DNA from: Stenopsyche tienmushanensis
Lineage: Eukaryota > Arthropoda > Insecta > Trichoptera > Stenopsychidae
NCBI GenBank assembly: GCA_008973525.1
Contig: WACJ01000114.1
Coordinates: forward strand, 620,001-684,000
Reading direction: 5' to 3'
DNA: 64,000 bases
Shown: in pieces, positions 23,966-36,799 of the stretch
How the letters are laid out: every line of letters starts with the position of its first letter
Numbering within the stretch: position 1 is the first letter of the stretch
Notes under the pieces: model-generated
What the model saw: the letters and a program-made list of their open reading frames with translations, nothing else
The model's database searches: none
What the model was told of the DNA's origin: nothing
Program-made: the position numbers and the translations under genes

Positions 23966-24599
23966 GATAAAATAAGTGATAAAATTAATTAGTAATGTTT
24001 TTGTTTGAATTTAAATCTTTCATTTAAAAAACGACAGCCCTAACGGGACAATCTAATATTGGAAAGCATAGATAAATTAAAAGTAAAATATTATTTGAAT
24101 TGTAGCATCAAAATGTAGTAATGAGTGGTACATGCATACACCTGCATAGAAACAACCGTTTAGCGAACATTCTATGAGCAATTTCTATTATCAAAGAGCT
24201 TTAGCAGAATTGCATCAATTAATTCGAAACGGAGCTGCAGGATGAAACTGACAAAATTGATTGATTAATTGCAACTATTTCTGGTACGGAATAATGTCTA
24301 TCGTTGCCGATCCTAGATATCTTCTTCTGTCTTTCGGGAAAATTAAAAAAAAATCTCTCATTGTATAATTACGTCGAGTGCTAATTTAACTTTGAACTGA
24401 ATTTTTCGTCTCTCAAATATAAATATTCCATTGAGCTTAAGAAACCGTAGTCTGAAAGAGCTATGTCTTTTGAACACGAGGGATATAATAAAATTCACAG
24501 CAGAGACAATTTAACACTGTGCTGCAGAATAATGTTGATTGTAACTGATCTTAGTGTTGAAATTTAATTTACTCAATTTTTCAATATGTCCATCTGCTG
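23966..24599. other. Unannotated AT-rich stretch
   Basis: Nothing recognised on either strand. Confidence 0.45.
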
Positions 24600-25253
24600 T
24601 CTACTATACTAGAACATTTTTTGGACGAGGAATGGATGAATAAACTCGTATATATGGCGGATATATTTAGTCTACTTAATGACCTTAACCTTTCTCTCCA
24701 GGTATTTTGCACAAATATTTTTAAACTGAGGAATAATTGTCGCGTACAAGAGGAGGATTTAAAAATGTTTCCACTTTTGCAGGAATTTTTCATTGCTGCT
24801 GACGTCGACAGGAAAGGTGTTTTAAATATAATAAGTCAACACTTGAAGGCATTGGTACTAAAATTGAATCTCTATTATCCCGAAAATGAGGATACCCGTA
24901 AAAGAAATATTTGGATTAATAATCTCTTTATTTCATGTAGTCTTGCAAGTAGAGAAAAAGAACCATTAATGGAGTTGTCTTCGGATGCCACTCTGATATC
25001 CAGACACAAAACATTAACATTGCTTCAGTTTTGGATATCAGTGGAAGTTTATATTTATTTAAGCTGTAAAGCTTAGAGCCAAGAATATCCAATATTAATT
25101 TGTTGAAAAAAAACTTACTGACTGTTATATGTATACTTGCTAATTATAGTTATGACCATCTGTCACAATATAAGATTAAACAAAATATTACATAAATAAC
25201 CATTTTTATTTTAGTGTTGGTGGTCCGCAGGTGTAAAAAGTTGGGAAACACTG
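24600..25253 (+). mobile_element. Family D hAT remnant, copy D2, with 3' end
   Basis: Contains the best family D frame (24621-25076) and ends at 25253 with GTTGGGAAACACTG, the inverse of a hAT end CAGTGTTTCCCAAC. The 5' two thirds are absent, so it is a 5'-truncated or deleted copy. D3 ends the same way. Confidence 0.75.
24621..25076 (+). pseudogene. hAT (ZBED5-like) transposase C-terminal part
   Basis: 151 open codons. They read through ADIFSLLNDLNLSLQVFC, an FPLLQEFF segment, HLKALVLKLNLYYPENED and TLLQFWISVEVYIYL. ZBED5 and SCAN-domain-containing-3-like hAT transposases have ADIFxxLNxLNxxLQG, FPxL, HLxxLxxxFxxYFP and FWxSL at the same spacing. The RNase-H-like catalytic part and the dimerisation end are missing. 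This is transposon debris, not a host gene, since D1, D3 and D4 repeat it. Confidence 0.75.
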
Positions 25254-26199
25254 GTCTACAGTATTCATATACTAACGAAAATCGAATAAATACATATTGA
25301 CCCTGTTGTCTAGTTTTGTTCCGATGAGTAATGCGAAGTCCAAATCCATCCCTTAAAACTTTCATGATTTTTTAAATGCATTTTTGAGTGCGGATTTAAA
25401 CAGAATGCGACGATTTCCTTGGACAGTTATTCGCGGATGAAATTCGACATCGAATAGTATGTGGTCCCAATTAAGCAGGCAGGTTTTATGTTCCAATTCC
25501 AATGAGACTTTTTAAATAAAAATGTTTCCAATCAAATCCAGATCGAGTAGATTTGACAATTTTCTAATTGAAAAAGATATGTCATAATATATAAAAGGTT
25601 CGTATGATATCATAGATCGGAAACAACTAGTTATTGCTGGCTAAAAAATAGAATTACCTCTCATATACTATATGAAAATTTGTTGCGATTATTTAGCAAA
25701 AAATGTGTTAAAATACATTTTTAAACAACTAACGATATGAATATAAAAATATTATTTTAAAATTATAGGCATTTTTTTAATAGCGATTTTACTAATAGAC
25801 TGTACAAAGGCCAACAACAAAAATTAAAAGATCGAGTGCTGGTTCTGGATTCATTTTATAAAATATACGGATTCAAATCCAGATTGTGATTTTTTGTATT
25901 ATTACTTAAAAATCTTGTTTATTTATCATGTACTTCGTGTGGAAAGCAAATGAAAAATCATTATATGAAGAATTATTTCCATAAAAAAAGTCTCATGTAA
26001 AGATCATCTATGTTCGATAAAGGATAGAGCACTGTTACATAGAGTCTTTGGGCGGCTTCCCACTCCCACACGCTCGACGGGATGATCGCGCTAACGCACA
26101 GTATTGTTCTTCTTTCGAATCATTTGTATTCGGACGTATGGATGGGGGTGAATGGGCGTCGGACAAAAGATTCTCTTCTCTGGGTAACTATGTAAAACA
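25254..26199. other. Unannotated AT-rich stretch
   Basis: No coding signal. The part after about 26040 becomes GC-richer and may be decayed LINE sequence. Confidence 0.4.
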
Positions 26200-26640
26200 T
26201 TGATTAGGCCGGTAGTGGTTTACGGGGGTGAAACATGGATCATGACTGCTCTAGAGACGCGATGCGCCTACAGAGGTTCGAGTTTTGAGAAAAAAATTCT
26301 CCGGGATAAAACTTCAGGTACTGAAACCATGAGGTCCATTCGCGAGGTTATTGGACTTTCAACCGAGTGGCAGTAGACCCGTCGGAAGACCACGGCTGAT
26401 CAGGTAAAAAAAGACACCGCTAGTCTGGGCCTAGGCAATTGGAGGGAGGAAGCCCAGGACAGACGAAAATGGCGGCAAGCGTTGTCGGCGGCAAGGATTT
26501 GGCTGCGAGAAGGACGCCCTCCCGCAGTCAAGGCCAACCGACGACTCTTCCCGACTCCCGCCTCCTGTGGCAACGGTGCACGCGCAAGAAGCGATCGGTC
26601 GGCAATCGCAGGTGCAATGTACCCGTAGCGCCATAGAAGA
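26200..26640 (+). pseudogene. LINE reverse-transcriptase C-terminus, decayed
   Basis: Shifted frames give RPVVVYGGETWIMTALET, then DQVKKDTASLGLGNWREEAQ followed by DRRKWRQALSAARIW. Non-LTR retrotransposon ORF2 proteins of the RTE and related groups end this way (RPVxxYGxETWxL, then a WxDQVxxDxxxLGxxNWxxxAxDRxxWR tail). Stops interrupt it. The catalytic reverse-transcriptase core is not visible. Higher GC than the surroundings fits a later arrival. Confidence 0.75.
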
Positions 26641-26710
26641 TGGCGCTGTTAAAATATCATATTGCACTCAAAGAGAGACGGAAGATGTCGCTGTCGATTT
26701 GGCGAATTAA
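26603..26710 (+). repeat. GCGCCAT..AGAAGATGGCGCT short repeat, copy 1
   Basis: Includes TGCAATGTACCC and AGAAGATGGCGCTGTTAAA, and has an inverted diverged copy at about 43140-43213. It follows a LINE end, so it may be LINE 3' untranslated sequence. Confidence 0.55.
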
Positions 26711-29380
26711 ATCTGTTCAGATTAACAGCGTTGGTTATTGGTTTTCATTTAAATAATTCGAAATTTAATACACAAACGAATGAAATATGGATTGAGTATA
26801 TTCTACAATGAAAGAGGAACTTTTTTCACTTCTAAATTTAGTTGTCTATTTGTATATTAATTATCGTATGATTAAACTAATCTAAAATGGTTAAAAATTA
26901 CCATGCCGAAAGTCGTAAAGCGCGCTCATAATGACAATGATATCGTTACAAAAGCAAATATGTTCTACATTTCCCATAGGGAGATCAAGGGGTATTTAAT
27001 TAGGCTTGACCCTGTAATGCGAGTAATTTTGACTTGCGTCATTTGGCTTTTGAGGGCTCCCTGATAACTGTCTACTTCTTACAAAAATATTCAATTAACG
27101 AATGCAATAAACTAATTTGATCCACTTTAGCATATTTTATCCAATGAGCATCGAAGGCGTTGAAAAAATCAAAAACAAAGGGCTCTTGGGAGATAACTCG
27201 ATTATTTCATTTTATTTGGCGATCGCTTGATTGAGTGGTTACAGATGTGTATAAGGGTTTCATTATTGAGACGAACATGATGTGTTTTAATCAAAAATAA
27301 TTCGCTAAAATTCGCATTTTCAAATTTAGCCAAAAATATATATCCTGATTATTTGTGAGCACTTGATTTATGAAACCGGATCCATAGTAATTGGATCTAA
27401 TCAAGGACATGCGAATTGCTAATCGACGAGCTTTATTTTGGACGAAACACAAATATTTCACTGGTAATTATTGACTCTGATATTATAATTTTCAAAATGG
27501 ATTTTTTGCGCGAATTTCAATAATTAATATTGACAAGTCAATAATTCATTTGCCAAAAAAGCTCATATAGACCTAATTCGATTACGTTAGATGATTGGAT
27601 TCACGATTGAAAATTAAAATAAATTGTAATCCAAATATTTGCAAAGGTCTTTTTAGATTTGTTAAGAATAAATGAAATATCTTTTTGTGTGCGGTTTTTT
27701 TTTCTAGATTAACAGTCAAAAACTTAAAGATAATTTAAAATCAAAGTATTGTTATTGAAAATATTTTGCATTATTGTCTATATTGCGTCACAAATGTTAT
27801 TACAACATGAACACGTTGCGTCATTAAATTAAATCAGAATTATTGCAACAATGAAATCGAAATTCAATATACTTTAAGTACAACATAATTATAAATTGAA
27901 ATATTGTTTTGGCGAATCATATAATATATATGGCAGGAAATATATGTATTCATTTTGATTCATAGATATACGTTTGGGTTGTCTTGTAATACGTCTAACT
28001 AAAGATGATGATGGAATGACTTTTATAAATCCAAATTGCACACAATATAAATGCTGAAATTCGGCCTACTATTAGCATTTGAAGATTTCTTGTAATTAAA
28101 AAGGTAAGTTTTTTGTTGTTGATGAAGCATGATTTTTGACATGGTTGAACATTACTTATCAAGCGCCTTTTTAATGAAATAATTTATCATTTTGTAAGGG
28201 CAGGCGTCGGACATGAATATGTTAATTTAATGCTTTTACGTGGCCGTCGATGCGGCCATCATTAATGTCTTTGGATCGAACGTACATGTCATACACTAAA
28301 ACAATATAAACTCACTTGAATTTTACAGTTGACATTTAATAAAACAATGTCTTTTAATAACAGTTGCACGTCTTTGGACCAAGCGAGGAAATTTCGAATG
28401 AATAAGTTTAATAAATCACCGCAGTCCAAAAAAAAGTGGGCCTTAGAAAGTGAACCTCGAGTGGGATTTACCAAAATTTTCAAGTTGTCATTGTCAAAAA
28501 AATCGCCGATTCAAGCCTAGCCGTTAACGAATTGCTGATGATCAACAGGACGAAGAAAAGGATCCGTATCACCGTCATGTATCACTTCGAATCCAAGAGA
28601 AGACTGATTTCACGTCTTTGTTGTTGAATTGGTTTCCGTCCAATGCGTCTGAAGTCCGCGTCCACACTGCAAAGGCCATCCTCACGAATGGAGCAATCAA
28701 CAGCCATTAGGGCCGTGGTCCGTTCTCGTGCACCTCCCCTGGCCACCCATAATAACGATTGACGTGTTTCACAATTATAATTGCGTGCACGTTGCTTGAG
28801 CTGGCCCTATACGTTCGACAACAAGCTCTTCACAGTAATTTTCAAAAAGATGCATTTCGATCACGTTCTTTGCGCTCAAATCAGAATGTAGGGGGATTGA
28901 TACCCCCACAGCAACTCCTAGTCGGAACGACGTGACGCTTTTATTTCATTCTTAATTTCAATAGCTATTTTGACCAGTGTTAAACAATAATATACATTCT
29001 ATCTATGAGCAAGATTATACTACAGGGTTGGTGCTGTAGCGTGAAAAAATTACGAGACCGATCCGTCACTTGTTGCAGATCATAGTGTTTATTAGTATTT
29101 TGTAAACAAATCAAATAATAAATTAATCGGATGAATTAAGCCGCCTGCAGATAAAGAACTGTGCCCCCTCTTCAAAAGTAAGGAATGTCGTCGTCTATTG
29201 GAGGAAGGACGTATCCCTACGCTGTTGAGGAAGCGGACGTCTTATCATTCTCGGCGGAGTTCCATTTGAGAACTCTGACTTATGGAATGATCGGCTTCAT
29301 TCGAGCCTTGAAGTTCGCCTCGAGATACGCTCGTGAGAGGCTGCAGAAAGCCGCCGAGATGAAGTCAACATGGTCCGGAG
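26711..29380. other. Unannotated stretch of 2.7 kb
   Basis: Mostly AT-rich unique sequence with ATTA-type motifs (27000-28300). From 28520 to 28960 the GC content rises, but all frames are broken and I recognise no family. An open frame at 29185-29380 (+) reads through EADVLSFSAEFHLRTLTYGM and runs up to copy G2; it looks coding-like but is unidentified. Confidence 0.35.
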
Positions 29381-30078
29381 TAGGGAATCCAATCCCGGTA
29401 TCCCGGACAGTTTTAGGTACTTAAGAATCCCGGTATTAGTAAACGTAATCCCGAAAATTTCGGGATTGAAATTTTTATCTAATAGAAATCGTACACCTCA
29501 CCAACACGATGAAGACTACTAAATCGAGACATTCCCGACGAAATTTGGACGCTTGGAAACAGTGGCGTAACTACTAATTGGCGAACATAGGCGACGCTTA
29601 GGGACAGTAACTGTCTAATCTATGTATACATATATAGCGTACATGTATGTTTTTCAAATTGTTATAAATCCTTTCCCTACCGGTGATGTATTTACTACAC
29701 CTCGACTCTAATAATGGGAATATCGATATGAAATATAATAGATACGGGCTTCAGAATTTTTGTATTCTTCCGTAATATAACTACAAATCACATCAAAGTA
29801 TTATAGTATATAAATATTTATCTGCAGCGACGGAAATAAATAATTTGTCGGGAAATCGGGAATTTTGCGAGTTTTAGTCCGTGTCTCAGCAGAAAAGAAT
29901 TTTATCAGTCACATTGATGATGTTATACGAAAATGAGGGCTCACGCGATCATCATCTCGAACTAGCATTTAAATATCTGATGACGATACCTCCAACGAGT
30001 GTGGAAGCTGAGCGTTCATTTTCAGCAGTAAGTTGCCTGACTTCCAAAATCAGATCCATTCTAAATGACGAAACACTA
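29381..30078 (+). mobile_element. Family G hAT, copy G2, 3' truncated
   Basis: Starts TAGGGAATCCAATCCCGG and follows G1 and G4 through the dimerisation-domain frame (PPTSVEAERSFSAVSCL at about 29991-30041). Similarity stops near 30078, and no right end is present. It was therefore truncated by deletion or recombination. Confidence 0.8.
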
Positions 30079-31920
30079 ATGTTTAATGTTAATGTTAATT
30101 ATTATTTACTTATATTAGTTTTAAGTACGGAGAAACTTATCAAGCTATGTTCTTCCCATTTAGATAAAAAGAGCATGGATCGGATAATATAATGTAATCA
30201 CCAGATACTAGGTCAAGGGAATAAGGCGAACGTTGTAAAACTTTCCATTTTAAGTCAATATTTTCTTTTGTGATGAATGGAATGCCTTTGCCAGAAGTAA
30301 CAGTTTGATATTATTTCAATAAAAACTAATGATCTTCCTATTCACCAAATGAGATCATTCTCGATCAGATATGGTTTAATTTGTTTAATTATTTACAGTA
30401 TCTATCAACAAGCTGAAAAAACGAATACTTTTATATATTTTTGTCTGAAGAAGCACTATAAATATTTTCTATTCGTTTCGCATAAAGAATATTATCGAAA
30501 AAAATTGCATAACAATATGTACTTGAAATCATTGCATGTAACAATATGTACTTGACATATCGAGTTACTCTCCAACTGTGAACAGGTTATTGTATATATT
30601 TTCGCATACTTATATAAAATAAACACAGTTTTTTACAAAGGCTATACATTTTAGAGATCATTCGTAAAAATCTGAAGTTAAAAAATCAAACGGAACTTTA
30701 ATGTGTAAAGTATGAACTAGTTTTCAATCTAGGACTATTGCAAAATATTGAAAGATAGTTTGCAAAGTGTCTGCATAAGTATTGAATAAGTCAATCAATC
30801 AAAGTAATTCGTTTTTAATGGCTTGGCGAAACAATTTACAAATAAAAATAAAATGTATTAGATCCTAGGAAAAGTTGATTTTATGTGTTTGTGTAATATA
30901 TAATAAAATAGGCTATATACTTTATGAAGTGTAGACACAGTGGAGGCGACGCGGCGCATGCTCGTAGCGTTTCTATAGAGAGTGTAGAAGCAATTCTTTT
31001 CGAGACTTTTAAACCAATTTGTCCTACCCCGCGGCTACACAAGTTTCACTTTAAAAACCTGAATGATAGATGGAAAGTTTTTCACAGCCCTGTCATTGGC
31101 ACAGATTTACAAATTCAAATAAAGCGCAACAGGTCCTAATATCTTGGTACGTGTTTGTAGTTGAAGCATATCTAAAAACGCGTGAAAAGAAGAATTGTTT
31201 GTATTGTGTTTTTAAAATAACTTCACCAGTTTTATTATTAAAGATGAAGTTATTTTTTGATTGAATTTACAGTATCAGTACTTTTTTTTAAATACAAAAC
31301 TACTATGAGATATAAGATAATTTATTAAATGTCAATTTTCACTATGAACTATTTAATATTGGAAGTATAAGAGAGAAACAGTCTTGATTATTATTAAAAT
31401 GAACTACATAATATATTTATTTTAGATATGGAATAAAGGCTCTGATTACCAAAGAGAGAAATGATATTTAAGGCCTTTAAAGGCAGTTAACTAGAATATT
31501 TTTGGGTAGGTTTTAGATATATTGATGGTGATTAACTTTTGATTATATTCTGAAGGTCTCAGATTTCAACTCTCGCCCATCACCGTTGAGATTTTTAACT
31601 ATTGGTAAAAAGAGTGCGTTGAATTAATTATATCCTATGCTACAGTATCAAGATTAAACCCCTAAAAGGAGTTATTAATATTTTCTTCCCCTTTCCTCGT
31701 TATGAATTAATTAACGGCCTAAAGAGTACTGATTTTTTTTAAAATCCCTATGAAGGTTTCAAACAGCTTACTGCATACTAAAAAGTAAGCTTTAAACACT
31801 CGCGGACAATCAAGGGAAAGTATTAGTAGCTTATGTAACGAGTTGACAAATAAATCAATCCTTTTGGCTCATTAGCTGAAAAATTACTAGCTAAACTTTT
31901 TTAGGCAGTCTAATAATAAT
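30079..31920. other. Unannotated AT-rich stretch
   Basis: No family recognised. A 71-codon frame at 30924-31139 (+), starting MKCRHSGGDAAHARS, is unusual in being GC-richer, but it has no recognisable relatives. Confidence 0.4.
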
Positions 31921-31924
31921 TTAA

Positions 31925-32870
31925 GGCGTCTTCTCACTTTAGGCGCCTAAAAATAGATTTTGAAGCGCCTAAAGTGAAGATTTCAACAGCAAAAATAGAC
32001 TATTTTCACGATTTTTTTCGAGGATTTTCGCTAAAAATTATGAGATAAAATGGATCTTATGTAATAAACACATCTTTCAAGCACATGAAAAAAAAAATTT
32101 TTTTTTTAACAATTATTATAGTAAAACAGTAGCATCGAAAAACCCGTGTAGAAATGTTATGTTCGTGGCTTGTTGATGGTATCTCCGAGATGGGTCATTT
32201 AAAACAAAAAATAAAACAGTTTTAGATTCAGTATATTAGTGGCTATAGCTTATATCATCAAATTTTTGATATTTGCGAAAATAACAAAATGGCGCACGTT
32301 TTACGAAAAAGTAAAAAAAAACGCGTTTTTTCGCAGTTTTTTGTAAAAAAAAATTACTTAAAATCAAAATTTCAAAAATCTGATGATATGCGCTATAGCC
32401 ATAACTATGAAGAATATGTCATTCGAATTTCATGACAATCGGCCGGATAGTTTTCGAAATTTCATCAACAAGTCACCGAAAAACCTTGTTTTGAGATAAA
32501 CGCGTTTAAAGTTTTGGTTGCAGAAAAATTGCCCAGACACAGCTGTTGAAACACTCGTTGTTATTTTGGGTATTTCCTCCGAAGATCTTCATAAATCGGT
32601 TTCAAAACCTCGTGAACGTCCTCAGCTAGAGCAGAAGGATGTTTAAAAGTTTCTATCTGATTGTTTTTTACCACTTTCTTGTACTTGCACCATGAGTCTG
32701 AACAATACGTATGCAGCCGGGTGCTCTCAGGTAGTCACCTAACGGTCGCCCAAAAATGTAGTTAGATTCGTCCGATCTTTATGAAATTTCGATATAATAT
32801 TTTTGAAGATATGTACTTTCAAAATAAAATAAAAATCGTTTTTTTTAAATTTGTAAAGTGAGAAGACGCC
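31925..32870 (+). mobile_element. Family A MITE, copy A4
   Basis: 946 bp between TTAA at 31921-31924 and 32871-32874, oriented like A1. It is longer because the left end carries an extra foldback segment (AAGCGCCTAAAGTGAAGAT at 31961-31979, inverse to the terminal repeat). The interior matches the other copies. Confidence 0.92.
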
Positions 32871-32874
32871 TTAA

Positions 32875-33519
32875 AGCAGTGAAACTATTTAAAGGTCTTA
32901 AAAATACACTCGTACCATTGGTTCTGTAAACTATTTGGTTACACCATATAAAAAATGATATACTAGAATTATTCTATTTTATTATTATTAAATCTGTTAG
33001 ATAATGTCTATATCTATTTCTAATAAATGCACAAAGGTAGATATAAAGTATCAAGCGAGAGAAAATTAATATGAGAGGAAATTCTGCAGAGTGCGCCGGG
33101 GTATTTTTGTTACCGTTATACACTAATTATATTTCCTAATCTAGATATATTAAGGAATATAAATGTAAAAATTACTCACCTGGCAGTTTAGGTGTGATGT
33201 ATTAAAAACGGGGCTATTAGAGCAAATACAAATATTCCTGTAACAACCCATACTCCGACTACAAAAAAAAGAGATGTTGGTTAAAATAAGTTTTTATAAA
33301 TTCACATTTGAAGACATTAAAGTATTAATGTAAATATAGTTGCTCACTTTTGCAATAGAATAGGTTCTCGCTTATTTCCGAAGTTGAAAATCCGGACATG
33401 GATAGCTAAATTGTAATGAGAAATAATTAGTCAATCATATCAAATAGTTGCATTAATATTGTAAGTAATAAAATATGAAGAATAAAATAATTCAATCAAT
33501 TTTGAATGATCTATGTCGG
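32875..33519. other. Unannotated AT-rich stretch
   Basis: No coding or repeat signal recognised. Confidence 0.5.
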
Positions 33520-33760
33520 TATCAAGGGTGAATGCTGGAGGTCGCATCTCCGTGAGTGTCAATAATGAAAATATTGAAAGGGTCTAAGAGTTCAAATACC
33601 TTGGATCCATCCTCACGGAGAAGAACTTAATGAATAACGAAATAACCTCCAGGATTCAACGCGATTCACGGGTTTAAGAATGAATGCTTTAAGAAAAAAG
33701 ACAGCAAGTCATCAGACTGGCGAAGTTTTATTTTCTTATAATCAGTCGGGAGTTCCCAAG
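33520..33760 (+). pseudogene. LINE reverse-transcriptase fragment
   Basis: A frame with one stop reads NAGGRISVSVNNENIERV, then EFKYLGSILTEKNLMNNEIT and SRIQR. The FKYLGS block with its following acidic-and-EI pattern is conserved after the reverse-transcriptase domain of CR1/RTE/Jockey-like LINE ORF2 proteins. Only this block survives. Confidence 0.65.
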
Positions 33761-34039
33761 GGCTCTTTGCGTCTGATCGGCCACTTAATTTCATTGGTAT
33801 TGGGAGAAGTTCTAATAGTAAACAGATCTTGTTAAATGTGACGCTATTGATGAATGAGATTTACGTTATTATTATATAATATTTAGATAAAATATTCTAA
33901 TTTTCTAAAGGTACAGAACAATCGATCACGATCAATCTATATATGGACGTAATGTATTGAGCGCATAACAAAATTGAATCGATCGGATCGCTAATTATGC
34001 TTTTTTCTTCATATTTTCGTGAATTTGGCCTCGCATGTA

Positions 34040-34130
34040 CAGCGAGCCACAAAAGTCACAGGATACGTGTATAAAATAATCGATCTTTTCAATATTATAC
34101 GCGTGTATCATGACTTTTGTGAGTCCAATG
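34040..34130. mobile_element. 91-bp Tc1-type foldback MITE
   Basis: Bounded by TA on both sides (34038-34039 and 34131-34132). The left arm has CACAAAAGTCACAGGATACG, and the right arm is the inverse of CACAAAAGTCATGATACACG. The two arms with a short A/T-rich centre make up the whole element. The ACAAAAGT core is typical of Tc1-like ends. Confidence 0.75.
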
Positions 34131-34345
34131 TATGTACAAAACCGTTGCTTTCGAGTACAATTGTGTCATGGTAATAAAATTTATTTAATTTTCGATTGAT
34201 AATTAAAAATTCATATGGACAGTTAAACAACGGAAAGAAAATATAATTCTTAGTCTCAAATTCACAAAAAAAAATTAAAATGGAAGATTTGCCGTTATGA
34301 GGGTAATAGGAGTTCAAGCGCATTTCAGTAAAAATCAACATGCTT
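34131..34345. other. Short AT-rich gap
   Basis: An open minus-strand frame covers it, but its composition is not coding-like. Confidence 0.4.
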
Positions 34346-34353
34346 ATCATGAG

Positions 34354-34524
34354 TAGGGAATCCAATCCCGGGATCTCGGGATGCCGGACACTTTTAGGTG
34401 CTCATAGATTTCAATTCCAGACAAGATCCAGACTAAATGACGAAACACTCGATGCTTTAATGTTACTTCGGGCATATTTTAAAAATATATTCGACATATT
34501 TTTGGTTCGAGATTGGATTCACTA
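34354..34524 (+). mobile_element. Family G hAT derivative, copy G3 (171 bp)
   Basis: An internally deleted copy of family G with a perfect 8-bp duplication ATCATGAG at 34346-34353 and 34525-34532. It keeps both ends and a shred of the dimerisation domain (RSRLNDETLDALMLLRAYF). Confidence 0.92.
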
Positions 34525-34532
34525 ATCATGAG

Positions 34533-35794
34533 TAGTTTCCAAGAATAGCTGCTCGGTTTGCAAAACTACTGGATTTCATTAATTGGAAAGGTCGTGATTG
34601 TGTTTTTCGATACAATTAATTTGGCGATGAAGCGAATGAGCATTCAGATAAATTTTGGGATTATACTATCTTCAATATGAAGACATTGAGGATGTAAGTG
34701 TATAATAAAGATGATTTTTTTAATGGATTTTTATAGTTTAAAAATGATATTAACTGCTTTATTGCATATAATAGAAATATCAAACGATCAATCGATATGC
34801 TATATTACCATATCGTCTTATATCAGTTTGCATGTTAACCACTTGTGGTTAAAGTTAAAAAGGTTTCGCTCTTTATGCATTTCGCATATCATCTGGTTAT
34901 GATTAAATGAAATTATTTAATTTAAAATCCATGCAAATTCCAAGATAGGTTTAATACACAATAAAAGCAATGTTGATGAAAAAATGTTGAAAATAATCAG
35001 GATAGATATGTTTAAAATATAATATGGATACGAAAACTGCAATTATTTACAAGTCCTTCGGTATAAACTATAACTGATTCCTCTCATGCTTAAACCAACA
35101 ATATGGTTTTTAAGGCAAATTTAAGATTTAAAAACCTTAATAACGATAATGCAATAAACCATATTTTTCAGTTTTACAAATAAAAAACGCTGAGTATGTC
35201 ATAGTCAAATTGTAGATTCACCCGAAATGCTTGCCTTGGCATGGTCGCATCATCTCTAATGACCCATAATAAAGAATGGAAAAAGAGAATCACGCGACAC
35301 AATAATCCTAATTTCCTACTGTGGCGTTCGTGTGTCTTCTTTCTATCAATTACAGAAAGTCTCCTTTGCCTTTGTGAAAAAGCATTCCAGAAAACAATGG
35401 CTGTTCATATCACAGGGAATTGATCGTGATACGTTGATTCTCAAATTTTCTATTCACTTAAGGTATTTTTTCATTTGAATATCTAGGGGTGAATGTGCTT
35501 GAAGAAATTGTTGATCTTATTTCATTTAAATTATGTCTGTACGATGTATTTACCTCAAAAATATTCGTGTAATTAATATGAAAGTGAATTGCTACTAAGA
35601 AAGACGTTTAGACGAAAAAACTATATTAAACATCCTTCTGTTAATAAGATGGTGGCCAGACCATTTCACTTTTACCATGAGCTTTTTTTAATAGTAGCTA
35701 TATATTGATCTTATCAAATCCCTCTGACGTTGTTCATTGAAGGGTTTTACATTTATTAGAGTTTAAAAAATGTTCGGGATCCTTGAGAAAAAAG
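34533..35794. other. Unannotated AT-rich stretch
   Basis: Nothing recognised on either strand. Confidence 0.5.
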
Positions 35795-36795
35795 GATATT
35801 TCTATTTATACCCCAAGAGTCAATGAAAGTGATCTAAACAAACTCTGATTTTTTTTCATAGAACTTGTATGGAAAATCTCGTTTTTATTTATATTCCGTA
35901 AAGAAATTTTTATCCTATCCCTCCATAAAATATTTTATCAAATTTCTCATGTTGATCTGTATTTTTACCTTTATAGTAAGAAATCATTTCACATCATATG
36001 TATGGAAAAACTCATATTTAGTATGATATTTATTTTTAGCTGTGCTGCAGAAAATTTTTTTACACCAAAAGTCTGTAATATCCAGATGTTGAGTCTGTGA
36101 TTCAGGAAATGGATATCCTTGTAAAGGTATCCAGTATATTGGAAAAGAAAAAGAAGGCCTGAGAGCAGTCAACTTAGGTGAAAAAGTGCTATTGGAATTA
36201 ACTGACAAGTACGAAGTGGGTGGACGGTTATTGCTAACAACTATTTTATAACTTTTGATAGCGTGGACAAACTACAGCAGGCAAGGCTTGCTTTTGTTGA
36301 TACTATCCGCCAGAATAAAAAAAAAATATTCCGAATGAAATGTTGCCTGAACATCGTCGTCCAATATATTCATCCGTGTTCGGATTTACAGACAATGTCA
36401 CAGCTATTTCATACGTTCCGAAAAAATCTAAAGCTGCCATCCCATTGTCAACTGCCCACTATGATACCCAAGTTGTTGGAGAAGCCCAGAAACCATAGGT
36501 AATGTTATTTTACAACAAGCACAAGGAAGTGTTGACGTTATGGAGCAGATGCTTGGGGATTATATATACAAATGGCAGACTAAAGCCCGGTGCACACGTG
36601 GCTAGTTTTCAAGCTAGAAGAGCAAGCAAATGCTGTTAAGCTAGGAGGGTAGTATCTCTAGTTCCGTTTTTGAGCTAAAAAATAGCTTAAAAACGATGTT
36701 AGCTCTGTTTATACAAAGCTAGAGCTGCTGGTTTATTGGCACACAGCTCTCTCTTCTTGCTTGAAAACTGTTATTTTGCACACCGGACATAAAAG
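35795..36795 (+). mobile_element. Family F piggyBac-derived element, copy F2, 3' truncated
   Basis: Matches F1 from GGATATTTCT through AGTCAATGAAAGTGATCT and the transposase fragments to the nested MITE. It then diverges after ATAGCAG near 36800, so the right end is missing. Transposase remnants include SVFGFTDNVTAISYVPKKSK in shifted frame near 36370-36430. Confidence 0.8.
36584..36788. mobile_element. Palindromic MITE nested in F2
   Basis: Starts AGCCCGGTGCACACG and ends TTTTGCACACCGGA, at the same place in the element as in F1 and F3. Confidence 0.75.
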
Positions 36796-36799
36796 ATAG

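Noticed and set aside
26439..26667. Open frames on both strands in the GC-rich block
   Set aside because: They are in the wrong frame or strand; the LINE tail reads in a different plus-strand frame with clear family motifs.
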